In this document: positions 1 through 8,890 of the stretch, one piece after another
How positions within the stretch are numbered: the stretch's first letter is position 1
Layout of the letters: every line of letters begins with the position of its first letter
From: Streptomyces cyaneochromogenes
GTDB taxonomy: Bacteria; Actinomycetota; Actinomycetes; Streptomycetales; Streptomycetaceae
Direction of reading: 5' to 3'
Length of the DNA: 64,000 bases
Assembly: GCF_003963535.1 (NCBI RefSeq)
Contig: NZ_CP034539.1
Span: 5,208,001 to 5,272,000 of the forward strand
The notes under the pieces: generated by a model
The model's input: only the letters and a program-made list of their open reading frames with translations
The model's database searches: none
Told to the model about the DNA's origin: nothing
Position numbers and translations under genes: made by a program

Positions 1-2
1 TA

Positions 3-659
3 CGACGCCAGATCGCCGCGTCCTGGCGGGAGCCGGGCACCCGGCTGGGGCTTTGGGTGCACTTCACGACGCAGTTCCCGGCGATGGTGTTCCTGCTGCT
101 GTGGGGGCTGCCGTTCCTGGTGGAGGCGCAGGGGCTGTCCCGGGCGACGGCCGGTGAACTGCTCACCCTCGTCGTCCTGTCGAACATGGCGGTGGGTCTG
201 GTCTACGGCCAGGTCGTCGCCCGGCACCACGAGGCCCGGCTGCCGCTGGCGCTCGGGACCGTCGGGGCGACGGCGGTGCTGTGGGGGACGACACTGGCCT
301 GGCCCGGTGAGACGGCGCCGATGTGGCTGCTGATCGTGCTGTGCACGGTGCTCGGGGCGTGCGGGCCGGCCTCGATGATCGGGTTCGACTTCGCCCGGCC
401 GGCGAATCCGCCGGAGCGGCAGGGGACGGCGTCCGGGATCACCAACATGGGCGGTTTCGTCGCCTCGATGACGACGTTGTTCGCGATCGGTGTGCTGCTG
501 GACGCGACGGGCGGCGACTACGCCGTCGCCTTCTCGGTGGTGTTCGTTCTGCAGGCGCTGGGGGTCGGTCAGATCCTGCGGCTGCGGAAGCGGGCGGCGC
601 GCAGGGAGCGGGAACGGCTGGTTGCCAGCCGGGTGGAGACGGTGCACGTTCCCGCGTGA
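3..659 (+). CDS. MFS transporter, C-terminal part (5' end outside window)
   Basis: The reading frame is open from the first bases of the window, so the gene begins upstream. The visible part is about 218 residues and has five to six hydrophobic segments with short loops, a glycine-rich segment (ITNMGGFVASMTTLFAIG), and a basic cytoplasmic tail rich in Arg after the last segment. This is the usual C-terminal half of a major facilitator superfamily permease. The substrate cannot be inferred. A GTG at position 57 could start an ORF, but the preceding codons also read as transporter sequence (RQIAASWREPGTRLGLW), so it is not the true start. It converges with the methyltransferase that follows. 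Confidence 0.75.
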   Translation, partial: RRQIAASWREPGTRLGLWVHFTTQFPAMVFLLLWGLPFLVEAQGLSRATAGELLTLVVLSNMAVGLVYGQVVARHHEARLPLALGTVGATAVLWGTTLAWPGETAPMWLLIVLCTVLGACGPASMIGFDFARPANPPERQGTASGITNMGGFVASMTTLFAIGVLLDATGGDYAVAFSVVFVLQALGVGQILRLRKRAARRERERLVASRVETVHVPA

Positions 660-690
660 GTCGGTGTGCGGTTCGTACGGTTCGTACGGT

Positions 691-1464
691 TCACCGGGCC
701 GGGACGAGTGTGAGGAACGCGAGTCCCAGTACGCCGCGGTAGCTCATCCACTGGGCGCGATGGCGGTCGAGGCGCTCGCGTGTCTCGGCCGCGAGCGGGT
801 GGTCGGGGTGCTGGGCCAGCCATATCTCGGTGTCCGCCTGGTACGCCGACTCGAACTCCTCCCACTCGTCGAGGCTTGCCGTCTCGGTCCACTCCGGGCG
901 GAAGCCGGCGGCGACCGCGAGGTCGAGCAGGGTGGCGAGGTCGAAGTGGTCCGTGGCGGCGGCTCCCGGCCACATGCCGGAGAGTTCGGCGGGGGTCGGG
1001 GGGCGCTGCCAGAAGCCCTCGCCGAGCAGGACACGGCCGTTGTCGGTGACCAGGCGGCGTAGTTCGCGCAGGGCCTCGGTGGTGTGGTCCGGGGGTGGGG
1101 CCGTGCTCAGGGCCTGGCTCGCTCCTATGCACAGGACCAGGTCGGCGGGGCCGCGGGAGGTGCCGATGGTGGACTCCTCGACGAATTCGGCCCTGTGCGT
1201 CAGTCCTCTGGCCTCGGCGTTGCGGCGGCCGCGGGCGAGGTCCTGGGGGCTGATGTCGAGGCCGATGCCTTTTGCCTCCGGGGCGGCGGTCAGGATGCGG
1301 AGCATCAACTCGCCCCAGCCGGAGCCGATGTCGAGGACCGTGGTGGGGTTCGTGCGGGTGAGGCGGTGGACGAGGGTGTTCGCCCGGGTCTCGGACAGTG
1401 GGCTGTGGAAGGTGAGGCGGGTCAGGCGTGGGGGGTGGCCGGTGGTGGTGTCGATGTTGGTCAT
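691..1464 (-). CDS. class I SAM-dependent methyltransferase
   Basis: Protein of 257 residues. The Rossmann SAM-binding motif I is seen at about residues 42-52 (VLDIGSGWGEL), followed by an acidic residue ending strand 2 (GIGLDIS) and motif IV-like DLVLCIGASQAL. This layout is that of small-molecule methyltransferases related to ubiquinone/menaquinone and cyclopropane-type enzymes. No substrate-specific region is recognisable. It is convergent with the MFS gene and has no close partner upstream: the 227-bp gap before the next gene holds a structured repeat. The start ATG was chosen because the conserved N-terminal helix begins within 30 residues. Confidence 0.8.
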   Translation of the reverse strand: MTNIDTTTGHPPRLTRLTFHSPLSETRANTLVHRLTRTNPTTVLDIGSGWGELMLRILTAAPEAKGIGLDISPQDLARGRRNAEARGLTHRAEFVEESTIGTSRGPADLVLCIGASQALSTAPPPDHTTEALRELRRLVTDNGRVLLGEGFWQRPPTPAELSGMWPGAAATDHFDLATLLDLAVAAGFRPEWTETASLDEWEEFESAYQADTEIWLAQHPDHPLAAETRERLDRHRAQWMSYRGVLGLAFLTLVPAR

Positions 1465-1524
1465 GGCGGGACGGTAGCCATGGGCCGGGGGTGGGGGACA
1501 GACGATTTCTCGCCCCCGCCGCCC

Positions 1525-1640
1525 CTACCCGTCCCGTCCCTGGGGGCTGCCGCCCCCAGACCCCCGCTTCGGCCCGAAGGGCCTCGTCCTCAAACGCCGG
1601 ACGGGCTGAAAGGCCGGGACCGGCCTCGAAACGCCGGGCG
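1525..1640. repeat. structured GC-rich intergenic repeat of the type common in Streptomyces
   Basis: The stretch between the methyltransferase and the mycothiol-dependent enzyme gene holds several nested inverted repeats: TGGGGGCTGCCGCCCCCA near 1539-1556, CTTCGGCCCGAAG near 1567-1579 and a CGCCGGACGGGCTG segment near 1595. Many Streptomyces genomes carry similar sequences between convergent or tandem genes. That is from memory of the genus, not a search. It could act as a bidirectional terminator. No protein-coding potential is evident. Confidence 0.5.
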
Positions 1641-1691
1641 ACTGAGATATGCCGTCCGATGCTGCGTTGACCGTCCGTGCCCCTGCGGCGC

Positions 1692-2516
1692 CTACGGCGT
1701 CACCGTGAAGTTGCGCAGGATCGCTGTCGTCAGGCCCGGGTCGCCCTCCGCCTTCACCCGGTCCGCGACCGCTTCCGGTGTGACGCGGCCGCAGGCGAGG
1801 CGGACGTAGGTTTCCCAGTCGAGGGTGAGGGTGGCGGCGGGGCCGAGGGCGGGGGCCGTTTCGAGGGTGCCGCGGCCCTGGATGTCGATGCGGATCGTGC
1901 GGAGGAACTCGATCGGGCCGTGGACGTCGAGGACGATGGCCGAACTGCGCGGGGCGTCGGCCTTGGTGGCGACGATCTCGGGCAGCTTGCCGAGCAGGAC
2001 GTCGCGGGCGACGTGGGCGCCGGGGGAGTCGAGGTTGCCGGGGCGGCCGAGGGCGGCGCGCAGGTCCTGTTCGTGCACCCAGACGTCGAAGGCATGGCCT
2101 CGCATCGACTCTTCGAGAGTGAGTTCGGCGCCGAGCGGGCCGCGCACCTTCGTGCCGGGGTCGCGGGACTCGTTCCGCAGCTGGCGGTTGCGGCGGATGA
2201 CCGTGTACTCCAGCTCGGACGTCATCTCCGGCGCCGTGTGGTGGCGGCGGACGTCGACCTGCATCTCCGTGTAGCGCTGCTGGTCGTTGGTGACGTGGAA
2301 CAGGTCGCGCGGGAGCGTGTGGATGGGGCGCGGGTCGCCGAGCATCTCGCAGTCGAGGCCGATGACATGGGAGACCACGTCCCGCACCGACCAGCCGGGG
2401 CACGGCGTCCGCCGGTTCCACTCGCCCTCCACAAGGGGCGTCACCAGTTCGGATATCGCTTCGATCGAGTGGGTCCAGGCGTCGGCGTAGGGCTGGAGGG
2501 TGGGATGCAGACTCAC
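1692..2516 (-). CDS. maleylpyruvate isomerase family mycothiol-dependent enzyme
   Basis: Protein of about 274 residues. The N-terminal DinB/MDMPI helical-bundle domain is recognisable from the motif around WNRRTPCPGWSVRDVVSHV (residues about 31-49), where the conserved His residues bind a divalent metal. The C-terminal part (about 190-274) looks like the small alpha/beta C-terminal domain of this family. Members use mycothiol, the actinobacterial thiol, as cofactor in isomerisations or thiol transfers; the actual substrate is unknown. A longer ORF exists, but sequence before the GTG at 2516 has no family similarity and overlaps the promoter region of the divergent nitrilase gene, so GTG 2516 is preferred. 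Confidence 0.75.
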   Translation of the reverse strand: MSLHPTLQPYADAWTHSIEAISELVTPLVEGEWNRRTPCPGWSVRDVVSHVIGLDCEMLGDPRPIHTLPRDLFHVTNDQQRYTEMQVDVRRHHTAPEMTSELEYTVIRRNRQLRNESRDPGTKVRGPLGAELTLEESMRGHAFDVWVHEQDLRAALGRPGNLDSPGAHVARDVLLGKLPEIVATKADAPRSSAIVLDVHGPIEFLRTIRIDIQGRGTLETAPALGPAATLTLDWETYVRLACGRVTPEAVADRVKAEGDPGLTTAILRNFTVTP

Positions 2517-2718
2517 GGAACGGGACCCCTCGGCGGTTGGTACGTCAATACGCGGGCAGGTGGTGGCGGCGTTGCCAGTGGGAGGCGGCAGCTGTCGGCG
2601 GGTGTCTTGGAACGCTAAGTTACGCTGCTGTGAGGCACCCCGGCAGTGCTTTCGTGTGACGATCGTAGGCCCGTGTGGAAGCCCGTGTGGACCGCTCGAA
2701 TGCCAGGACGGTGGTAGT

Positions 2719-3516
2719 GTGCGCGCCTCTCTGCTCCAGATCGACGTAAATGAGGGCGAATCGATTGATTCGCGTCGGCTGAGAGTTGCCTCGCTCGTGC
2801 GGGAACAGGCCGGGGCGGCCGATCTTGTCGTCCTGCCCGAGCTGTGGACCACCGGGGCGTTCGCCTACGAGGGGTTCTCCAGCGAGGCCGAGCCGCTCGA
2901 AGGGCCCACGTACGAGGCGATGGCGAAGGCAGCGAGCGACGCGGGCGTGTGGCTGCACGCCGGCTCGATCCCCGAGCGGGACCCCGACGGGCCGCTCTAC
3001 AACACCTCGCTCGTCTTCTCCCCGTCCGGTGATCTGGTCGCCGCGTACCGCAAGATCCATCGGTTCGGCTTCGACAAGGGCGAGGCCGTGCTGATGGGGG
3101 CGGGCGAGGAACTGGTGACGGTCCGGCTGCCCGAGACCACTCTGGGCGTGGCCACCTGTTACGACCTCCGTTTCCCCGAACTCTTCCGCGGCCTCGTCGA
3201 CGCCGGCGCCGAGACCCTGGTCCTTCCGGCGGGCTGGCCGGAGCGCCGCCGGGCGCACTGGACGCTGCTGGCTCAGGCGCGGGCGGTGGAGAACCAGGCG
3301 TTCGTGCTCGCCTGTGGAACGGCCGGGACGCACGCGGGAGTTCCGCAGGCCGGTCACTCGATCGTGGTCGATCCGTGGGGCGAGGTGCTGGCGGAGGCCG
3401 GTGCGGGGGAGCAGGTCCTCACGGTGGAGTTCGACCCGGCGAAGGTGGCGACGACCAGGGAGCAGTTCCCGGCGCTGAAGGACCGGATGCTGGGGCTGCC
3501 GGCCCCGCGCCGCTGA
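2719..3516 (+). CDS. carbon-nitrogen hydrolase (nitrilase superfamily amidase)
   Basis: Protein of 265 residues. The catalytic triad is visible: Glu41 in VVLPELW, Lys112 in YRKIHRF and Cys147 in VATCYDLRFPEL. Gly-rich and Asp-rich strands of the alpha-beta-beta-alpha sandwich follow. The length equals that of single-domain omega-amidase or N-carbamoyl-type hydrolases. CYDLRFPEL is the signature of the Nit2/YafV omega-amidase-like branch, so deamidation of a small alpha-keto amide is a reasonable guess. GTG 2719 was chosen because the beta-strand RASLLQIDV must begin the fold. It is divergent from the mycothiol-dependent enzyme with about 200 bp between them. Confidence 0.85.
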   Translation: MRASLLQIDVNEGESIDSRRLRVASLVREQAGAADLVVLPELWTTGAFAYEGFSSEAEPLEGPTYEAMAKAASDAGVWLHAGSIPERDPDGPLYNTSLVFSPSGDLVAAYRKIHRFGFDKGEAVLMGAGEELVTVRLPETTLGVATCYDLRFPELFRGLVDAGAETLVLPAGWPERRRAHWTLLAQARAVENQAFVLACGTAGTHAGVPQAGHSIVVDPWGEVLAEAGAGEQVLTVEFDPAKVATTREQFPALKDRMLGLPAPRR

Positions 3517-3581
3517 CGGCGGGCCACCTTCCGAGAGGCCGCCCTCCGAGGGGGATCCCCTCAGCCCTCCCCGCGCTCCTT

Positions 3582-4079
3582 TCAGTCCTCCCCGCGCTCC
3601 TTCTCCGCGAGGTGGATCACACACACCGCCACCGCGATCAGCAGCGCCGGATCCGCGTCGTCCCGTACGACGTCCACGCCGTACGTCTCCCGGACGTGCA
3701 GCCACCGGCGGGAGACCACGGCCAGGAGCTCACCGTCGTACTCGACGGCGAACTCCCGGTCGAGGATCTTGCCGCTGACGTCGAGTTCCGTGCTGCCGTC
3801 CGCCAGGGACACCCGGTAGTGGTTGCGCAGCAGGGACAGCCGTTTGCGGCGGATCTTCGCGAGCGGTGCGCCGTCCCGCTCGATCACCATCGTGTCGCGC
3901 AGGGCGAGCATCTTCTGGCGGATGTCGATGAGAACGCGTCCCTGGGTGTCCTTCAGCTCGAAGGTGTCCCGCAGGCGCATCGCCTTGCCGTCGACGAGGA
4001 ACACCCTGTTGCCCCGGTCGTCCTCGATCCAGTAGTCGTCACCGAAGCCGAGGAGCCGGTCGCGTACGAGGAATCTCAT
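3582..4079 (-). CDS. LURP-one-related / Tubby-C-like protein
   Basis: Protein of 165 residues beginning MRFLVRDRLLGFGDDYWIEDD, with repeated short beta-strands (NRVFLVDGKAMRLRDTFELKD, GRVLIDIRQKMLALRDTMVIE). This is the pattern of the LURP-one-related family, which folds as a Tubby C-terminal-like beta-barrel around a hydrophobic helix. Bacterial members are cytosolic or membrane-associated with no established reaction. The ORF has the full family length. The last codons run into a duplicated CCTCCCCGCGCTCC tract (two copies around 3565-3600). It is convergent with the nitrilase gene. Confidence 0.75.
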   Translation of the reverse strand: MRFLVRDRLLGFGDDYWIEDDRGNRVFLVDGKAMRLRDTFELKDTQGRVLIDIRQKMLALRDTMVIERDGAPLAKIRRKRLSLLRNHYRVSLADGSTELDVSGKILDREFAVEYDGELLAVVSRRWLHVRETYGVDVVRDDADPALLIAVAVCVIHLAEKERGED

Positions 4080-4163
4080 GACACGAGGGGTTCCCCGCCG
4101 CGCGATCCGAAACGCCGTCTGTAGGCCGACGGGCCGATCCCGGCCCAGCGCACCGGCGCGTTC

Positions 4164-4415
4164 TCAGGTGCCGTACCCGTCGCTGTACCCGTCCCGCCTG
4201 TGATGGTGCCCCTCGTCGTCGACGACCGGCGTCGCGGGTGGCACGACCACGCGCCGGCGCCTGGCGATGCTGCTGAACGTGGTGGTGCCGATGAGCCCCA
4301 CGATCATCAGGATGATCCCGACCAGGTCGAGATTGACCCCGTCCATCTCCCAGTCGGTCGCGAAGGTGAGGATGGCTCCCGCGGCGATGAGGATGATGCA
4401 CCCGCCGAGGCCCAT
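4164..4415 (-). CDS. small two-TM membrane protein (DUF6458-like)
   Basis: Protein of 83 residues. There are two hydrophobic segments: residues 2-20 (GLGGCIILIAAGAILTFAT) and 30-50 (DLVGIILMIVGLIGTTTFSS). A basic stretch (ARRRR) and a His/Asp-rich tail follow. The short polar loop between them (DWEMDGVNLDLVG) is the recognisable mark of a small actinobacterial membrane-protein family. ATG 4415 is supported by a GGGAGG ribosome-binding site 11 bases upstream. Function unknown. It lies in the same direction as the M18 aminopeptidase, about 74 bp downstream of it, and could be co-transcribed. Confidence 0.75.
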   Translation of the reverse strand: MGLGGCIILIAAGAILTFATDWEMDGVNLDLVGIILMIVGLIGTTTFSSIARRRRVVVPPATPVVDDEGHHHRRDGYSDGYGT

Positions 4416-4489
4416 GAGTTGTCGCCTCCCTGTCCGGTCCGGTGGTTCCGGTGGTTCCGGTCGGGGGCGGGTACCCGGTCCCCTCGGAA

Positions 4490-5788
4490 CTACCCCTCCA
4501 GGAACGCCACCAGCGAGTTGGCCAGCAGCCACGGGTCGTCCGCGCCGCACAACTCCCGCGCGCTGTGCATCGACAGGATCGCCACGCCGATGTCGACGGT
4601 CTTGATGCCGTGCCGGGCCGCGGTGATCGGGCCGATGGTGGTCCCGCAGGGCATGGCGTTGTTGGAGACGAAGGACTGAAAGGGGACGTCCGCCCTCTCG
4701 CAGGCGGCCGCCCACACCGCGCGGCCCGAACCGTCGGTCGCGTAGCGGTTGTTGACGTTGACCTTGAGGATCGGCCCGCCGTTGACGCGCGGGTGGTGCG
4801 TCGGGTCGTGGCGCTCCGCGTAGTTGGGGTGGACCGCGTGGCCCGTGTCGGAGGAGAGACAGACGGTGCCCGCGAAGGCACGTGCCTTGTCCTCGTACGA
4901 TCCTCCGCGCGCGAACACCGAACGCTCCAGGACGCCGCCCAGCAGCGGCCCGTCGGCACCGGTGTCGCTCTGCGAGCCGTTCTCCTCGTGGTCGAAGGCG
5001 GCCAGCACGGGGATGGAGGGCAGGGCCGCACCCGAGGTCGCCGCCGCGGTCAGCGCGGCCACGCCCGAGTGCACCGAGAGCAGGTTGTCCATGCGTGGCC
5101 CCGCGACCAGCTCCTTGTCCCGGCCCAGGTAGGCCGGCGGCTCCACGGAGTGGACCATCAGGTCCCAGCCGGCGACCTCGCCCGCGGCGAGCCCGGCCGT
5201 CTCCTCCAGGAAGGCGATGAGGTCGCCGTCGCGCACGTCGTTGCCGAGGCCCCAGATGGGCTGCAGGTGCCGCTGCTTGTCGAGCTTGAGCCCCTCCGCC
5301 GACACCGAGCGGTCCAGGTGGATGGCGAGCTGGGGGACGCGCAGCAGCGGGCGGTCCACGTTCACCAGCCGCGACGAGCCGTCCCGCAGGGTCAGCCGGC
5401 CCGCCAGGCCCAGGTCGCGGTCGAGCCAGGAGTTGAGCAGCGGTCCGCCGTAGATCTCCACGGCGACCTGCCGCCAGCCGTGCGCCCCGCTGTCGGGCAG
5501 CGGCTTGACGCGCAGGTTGGGCGAGTCCGTGTGCGCGCCCACGATCCGGAACGGCGTGTGGGGCGCCGCACCCTCGGGGACGTACCAGGCCACGATCGCG
5601 CCACCGCGCAGCACGTACTTGCCGCCGCTCGTCCCGTCCCAGGCGTCCGTCTCGGCGACCTGCCTGAATCCGGCCTTCTCCAGCCGCTCGGCGGTGTTCG
5701 CCACGGCGTGGTACGGCGACGGGCTCGCCGCCAGGAAGGACATGAGGTCGTCGGTGTGGCCGCGGTCGAAGCGGGGGGGTTCGCTCAT
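4490..5788 (-). CDS. M18 family aminopeptidase
   Basis: Protein of 432 residues, the full family length. Metal-ligand and catalytic motifs of the M18 dodecameric aminopeptidases are clear: AHTDSPNLRVKP (first zinc His/Asp), FDHEENGSQSDTGADGP (Asp-His-Glu-Glu), and the C-terminal MHSAREL containing the last zinc-ligand His. It removes N-terminal, often acidic, residues from peptides in the cytosol. ATG 5788 was chosen because AAGGTG lies about 5 bases before it; the upstream GTG at 5797 would overlap that site. It follows the acyl-CoA dehydrogenase gene but is separated from it by a strong terminator. Confidence 0.88.
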   Translation of the reverse strand: MSEPPRFDRGHTDDLMSFLAASPSPYHAVANTAERLEKAGFRQVAETDAWDGTSGGKYVLRGGAIVAWYVPEGAAPHTPFRIVGAHTDSPNLRVKPLPDSGAHGWRQVAVEIYGGPLLNSWLDRDLGLAGRLTLRDGSSRLVNVDRPLLRVPQLAIHLDRSVSAEGLKLDKQRHLQPIWGLGNDVRDGDLIAFLEETAGLAAGEVAGWDLMVHSVEPPAYLGRDKELVAGPRMDNLLSVHSGVAALTAAATSGAALPSIPVLAAFDHEENGSQSDTGADGPLLGGVLERSVFARGGSYEDKARAFAGTVCLSSDTGHAVHPNYAERHDPTHHPRVNGGPILKVNVNNRYATDGSGRAVWAAACERADVPFQSFVSNNAMPCGTTIGPITAARHGIKTVDIGVAILSMHSARELCGADDPWLLANSLVAFLEG

Positions 5789-5808
5789 GGGGTTCACCTT
5801 AACGACGT

Positions 5809-5847
5809 ACGAGGGCCCGCTCCCGGTGAAGGGGAGCGGGCCCTCGT
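5809..5847 (-). terminator. strong stem-loop terminator after acyl-CoA dehydrogenase
   Basis: Perfect 16-bp inverted repeat ACGAGGGCCCGCTCCC (5809-5824) and its complement (5832-5847) with a 7-base loop. It stands between the end of the acyl-CoA dehydrogenase gene and the start of the M18 aminopeptidase gene, both on the minus strand, so it probably ends the first transcript. No U-tract is needed in Streptomyces. Confidence 0.8.
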
Positions 5848-5901
5848 GAGGGCGATGTGGATTGTCCGTGAGTGACCGGAAGGATTGGCCGGATCGCGTG
5901 C

Positions 5902-7728
5902 TTAGAAGGCCGCCTCGTCCAGCTCCATCAGGTCCAGGTCGACACCCTCGGCGAGCTTGCGCGCGCCGGTGACGCCGGGCAGGACGTTGGCCGCGAAGAA
6001 CTTCGCCGCCGCGATCTTGCCGGTGTAGAAGGCCTTGTCCTTGGCGGACGCCGTCTGGAGCTTCTCGGCCGCGACCGCGGCACCCTTGAGCAGCAGGTAG
6101 CCGACGACGACGTCACCGGAGGCCAGCAGCAGGCGGGTGGTGTTGAGGCCGACCTTGTAGATGTTCTTGACGTCCTGCTCGGTGGCCGCGAGGTCGGTCA
6201 GCATCAGACCGACGATCGCCTCCAGCTCGACGGCGGCCTTCGCGAGGTACTCGCGGGCGCCGGCCAGCTCCTCGCCGCCCTCACCGAGCGCCAGGAACTT
6301 CTTGATGTCCTCGGCGAGCGAGTTCAGCGCGGCACCCTGGTTGCGGACGATCTTCCGGAAGAAGTAGTCCTGGCCCTGGATCGCCGTGGTGCCCTCGTAG
6401 AGGGTGTCGATCTTGGCGTCGCGGATGTACTGCTCGATCGGGTACTCCTGCAGGAAGCCGGAGCCGCCGAAGGTCTGCAGCGACTGGGCGAGCTGCTCGT
6501 AGCCCTTCTCGGAGCCGTAGCCCTTGACGATCGGCAGGAGCAGGTCGTTCAGCGCGTGCTCGGCCTTGGCGTCCTCGCCCGCGGCCTCCTTGACGGCGAT
6601 CGCGTCCTGGATGGAGGCGGTGTACAGCACCAGCGCGCGCATGCCCTCCGCGTACGCCTTCTGCGTCATGAGCGAGCGGCGCACGTCGGGGTGGTGGGTG
6701 ATGGTGACCTTGGGCGCGCTCTTGTCCATGAAGTTCGCCAGGTCCTGGCCCTGGACGCGCTCCTTGGCGTACTCCAGCGCGTTCAGGTAGCCCGTCGACA
6801 GCGTGGAGATCGCCTTCGTGCCGACCATCATGCGGGCGAACTCGATGATGCGGAACATCTGCCGGATGCCGTCGTGCTTGTCGCCGATCAGCCAGCCCTT
6901 GGCGGGGTGCTGGTCGCCGAAGGTCATCTCGCAGGTGTTGGAGGCCTTCAGGCCCATCTTGTGCTCGACGTTCGTGGCGTAGACGCCGTTGCGCTCGCCC
7001 AGCTCGCCGGTCTCGAAGTCGAAGAGGTACTTCGGGACGAGGAAGAGGGACAGGCCCTTGGTGCCGGGGCCGGCACCCTCGGGACGGGCGAGCACGTAGT
7101 GAAGGATGTTCTCCTCCATGTCGTGCTCACCGGAGGTGATGAAGCGCTTCACGCCCTCGATGTGCCAGGAGCCGTCCTCCTGCTGGATCGCCTTGGTGCG
7201 ACCGGCGCCCACGTCCGAACCGGCGTCCGGCTCGGTCAGCACCATCGTCGAGCCCCAGGTCTTCTCGACCGCGATCTGGGCGATCTTCTTCTGGACGTCG
7301 TTGCCCTCGTCGTAGAGGATGCCGGCGAACGCCGGGCCGGAGGAGTACATCCACACGGCCGGGTTCGAGCCGAGGATCAGCTCCGCGTACGACCAGATCA
7401 GGGACGGCGGAGCCGTCGTGCCGCCGATCCCCTCGGGGAGACCGAGCCGCCAGTACTCGGAGTCCATGAAGGCCTTGTAGCTCTTCTTGAAGGACGCGGG
7501 GACCGGCGCGGTGTTGGTCTCCGGGTCGAAGACCGGCGGGTTGCGGTCGGCGTCCGCGAAGGACTCGGCCAGCTCGTTCTCCGCGAGCCGGGTGAGCTCC
7601 TCGAGGATGCTCTTCGCGGTCTCGACGTCCATCTCCTCGAAGGGACCCGTGCCGTACAGCTTGTCGCGGCCGAGTACTTCGAACAGGTTGAACTCGATGT
7701 CGCGGAGATTCGACTTGTAGTGCCCCAT
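5902..7728 (-). CDS. acyl-CoA dehydrogenase, large (about 600-residue) class
   Basis: Protein of 608 residues. The N-terminal extension (MGHYKSNLRDIEFNLFEVLG), the FAD/substrate region (MVLTEPDAGSDVGAGRTKA, about residue 170) and the flavin-binding QTFGGSGFLQEYPIEQYIRDAKIDTLYEGTTAIQ motif are all present. The extra C-terminal helical domain (about 470-608) marks the FadE5-like/very-long-chain class. It catalyses the first, FAD-dependent, step of beta-oxidation on long acyl-CoA. ATG 7728 is preceded by a GGAG site; the upstream codons MPRRSLNGVVT lack family similarity. The catalytic Glu probably lies in the YEGTTAIQ segment. A palindrome in the upstream region suggests control by a fatty-acid-responsive TetR protein. 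Confidence 0.88.
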   Translation of the reverse strand: MGHYKSNLRDIEFNLFEVLGRDKLYGTGPFEEMDVETAKSILEELTRLAENELAESFADADRNPPVFDPETNTAPVPASFKKSYKAFMDSEYWRLGLPEGIGGTTAPPSLIWSYAELILGSNPAVWMYSSGPAFAGILYDEGNDVQKKIAQIAVEKTWGSTMVLTEPDAGSDVGAGRTKAIQQEDGSWHIEGVKRFITSGEHDMEENILHYVLARPEGAGPGTKGLSLFLVPKYLFDFETGELGERNGVYATNVEHKMGLKASNTCEMTFGDQHPAKGWLIGDKHDGIRQMFRIIEFARMMVGTKAISTLSTGYLNALEYAKERVQGQDLANFMDKSAPKVTITHHPDVRRSLMTQKAYAEGMRALVLYTASIQDAIAVKEAAGEDAKAEHALNDLLLPIVKGYGSEKGYEQLAQSLQTFGGSGFLQEYPIEQYIRDAKIDTLYEGTTAIQGQDYFFRKIVRNQGAALNSLAEDIKKFLALGEGGEELAGAREYLAKAAVELEAIVGLMLTDLAATEQDVKNIYKVGLNTTRLLLASGDVVVGYLLLKGAAVAAEKLQTASAKDKAFYTGKIAAAKFFAANVLPGVTGARKLAEGVDLDLMELDEAAF

Positions 7729-7809
7729 GGTGACGACTCCGTTAAGGGATCGGCGAGGCACTTGGATCCTCGCGCTAGTTCACGTACCAACAAGTAGCTA
7801 CGATGATGC

Positions 7810-7821
7810 TACCCGCGAGTA
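7810..7821. promoter_or_regulatory. near-palindromic operator candidate upstream of acyl-CoA dehydrogenase
   Basis: TACCCGCGAGTA is a 12-bp near-perfect dyad (TACYCGCGRGTA) located 82-93 bp before the dehydrogenase start. A second partial dyad (GCTAGTTCACGTACC with GGTACGTGAACTAGC on the other strand) lies at about 7773-7787. The size and position suit a TetR-family repressor of fatty-acid degradation, but the regulator is not in this window. Confidence 0.4.
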
Positions 7822-7857
7822 ATAAGACGCAACCCCGATCCGGTCATCTGTGACAGG

Positions 7858-8709
7858 TCACACCGGAACCGTCAGTGTGGCGGTGTATCCCTTCTCGACA
7901 CTCCCCTCCAGGGTCGCCAGCTGCTGGTCGTAACTGTCGCTGAAGATGTTGTCCGTCTCCAGGGAGAGCTGAGCGAGGTTCGTCACGCTCTGGGTGTAGC
8001 CGTCCGTCGCGTACACCGTGTCGCAGACGTCCTTCGGCAGGGCGAGCTGGGAGGTGTTCGTGATCGAGGTCGCCGCCGTGGCGTCGTCCAGGCTTCCGTA
8101 GACCTCGAAGTGGATGTGCGGCCAGCGGCCCGTGTAGCAGGCCGGGAAGATGCTCTTGAAGGTGACCTGGCCCTTGTCGTCGGTCTCCTGGACGCCGCGC
8201 AGGTAGTTCTCGTCGGTGGCGCCCTCGGAGTACAGGGAGTACAGGCCCTCCCGGTCGCAGTGCCAGAGGTAGACGGCCGCGCCCTTCTTCGGGGTCCCGC
8301 AGCCGGAGGCGGCGTCCACGACCGTCAGCGTGACGGTGAGGGGCACGCCCTCGGCGGTGCCGCCCGCGGAGTCGCCGAAGCTCTTGGTGATGTCGCTGCG
8401 CACGACACCGCTCTCCTTCAGCACGTTCACGCCGTTCGAGCCGTCGCCCGGGTAGGGCCCGGCGGTCTCGTTCGGGATGGTCGCGCACTCGGCGGACGAG
8501 GAGGAGCCGCCGGAGGAGCCGCTGGAGGAAGCGGCCGAGGACGACGACGAGGCGGACGCCGGGGTGTCCTCGTCCGCGCCGCAGCCCACCAGCGGGACCA
8601 GGCTCGCCCCCGCCATCAGCCGGATCATGCGGCGGCGGGCGAGGACGGGAAGGTCGTAGGAGAGGCCTCTGTCGTGCTCGTGGTCCTCGTCGTCGTGGTG
8701 TCGGTGCAT
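7858..8709 (-). CDS. intradiol ring-cleavage dioxygenase-like lipoprotein
   Basis: Protein of 283 residues. The N-terminus has a His/Asp-rich leader, a twin-arginine-like RRRMIRLMAGASLVPLVGC segment ending in a lipobox-type Cys, and then a Ser-rich linker. The mature domain (about 80-283) is the beta-sandwich of intradiol dioxygenases: ETAGPYPGDG, YLWHCDREGLYSLY and the C-terminal YTGRWPHIHFEV. These contain the Tyr/Tyr/His/His residues that bind non-haem Fe(III). Secreted members of this family are common in Streptomyces and some cleave catechols. Here the enzyme is predicted to be exported by Tat and anchored to the membrane. A paralogue lies about 10 kb downstream. Confidence 0.8.
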   Translation of the reverse strand: MHRHHDDEDHEHDRGLSYDLPVLARRRMIRLMAGASLVPLVGCGADEDTPASASSSSSAASSSGSSGGSSSSAECATIPNETAGPYPGDGSNGVNVLKESGVVRSDITKSFGDSAGGTAEGVPLTVTLTVVDAASGCGTPKKGAAVYLWHCDREGLYSLYSEGATDENYLRGVQETDDKGQVTFKSIFPACYTGRWPHIHFEVYGSLDDATAATSITNTSQLALPKDVCDTVYATDGYTQSVTNLAQLSLETDNIFSDSYDQQLATLEGSVEKGYTATLTVPV

Positions 8710-8890
8710 GGCTGTCCCCTTGCTGGTGCGGTGCCCCTTTCGGGCACATCTCGCGATACACCAGGACGCTAGGAGCGGCGGCTGTGCGAAACCAGCGCAT
8801 GGGCTGTCGACGCGCTGTCAAGTCGCTGTCGGTTTGCCAGGACCCCCGTACCCGTCCGCTCTCCCGGCCGCTCTCGGTACGCTTGCGCCC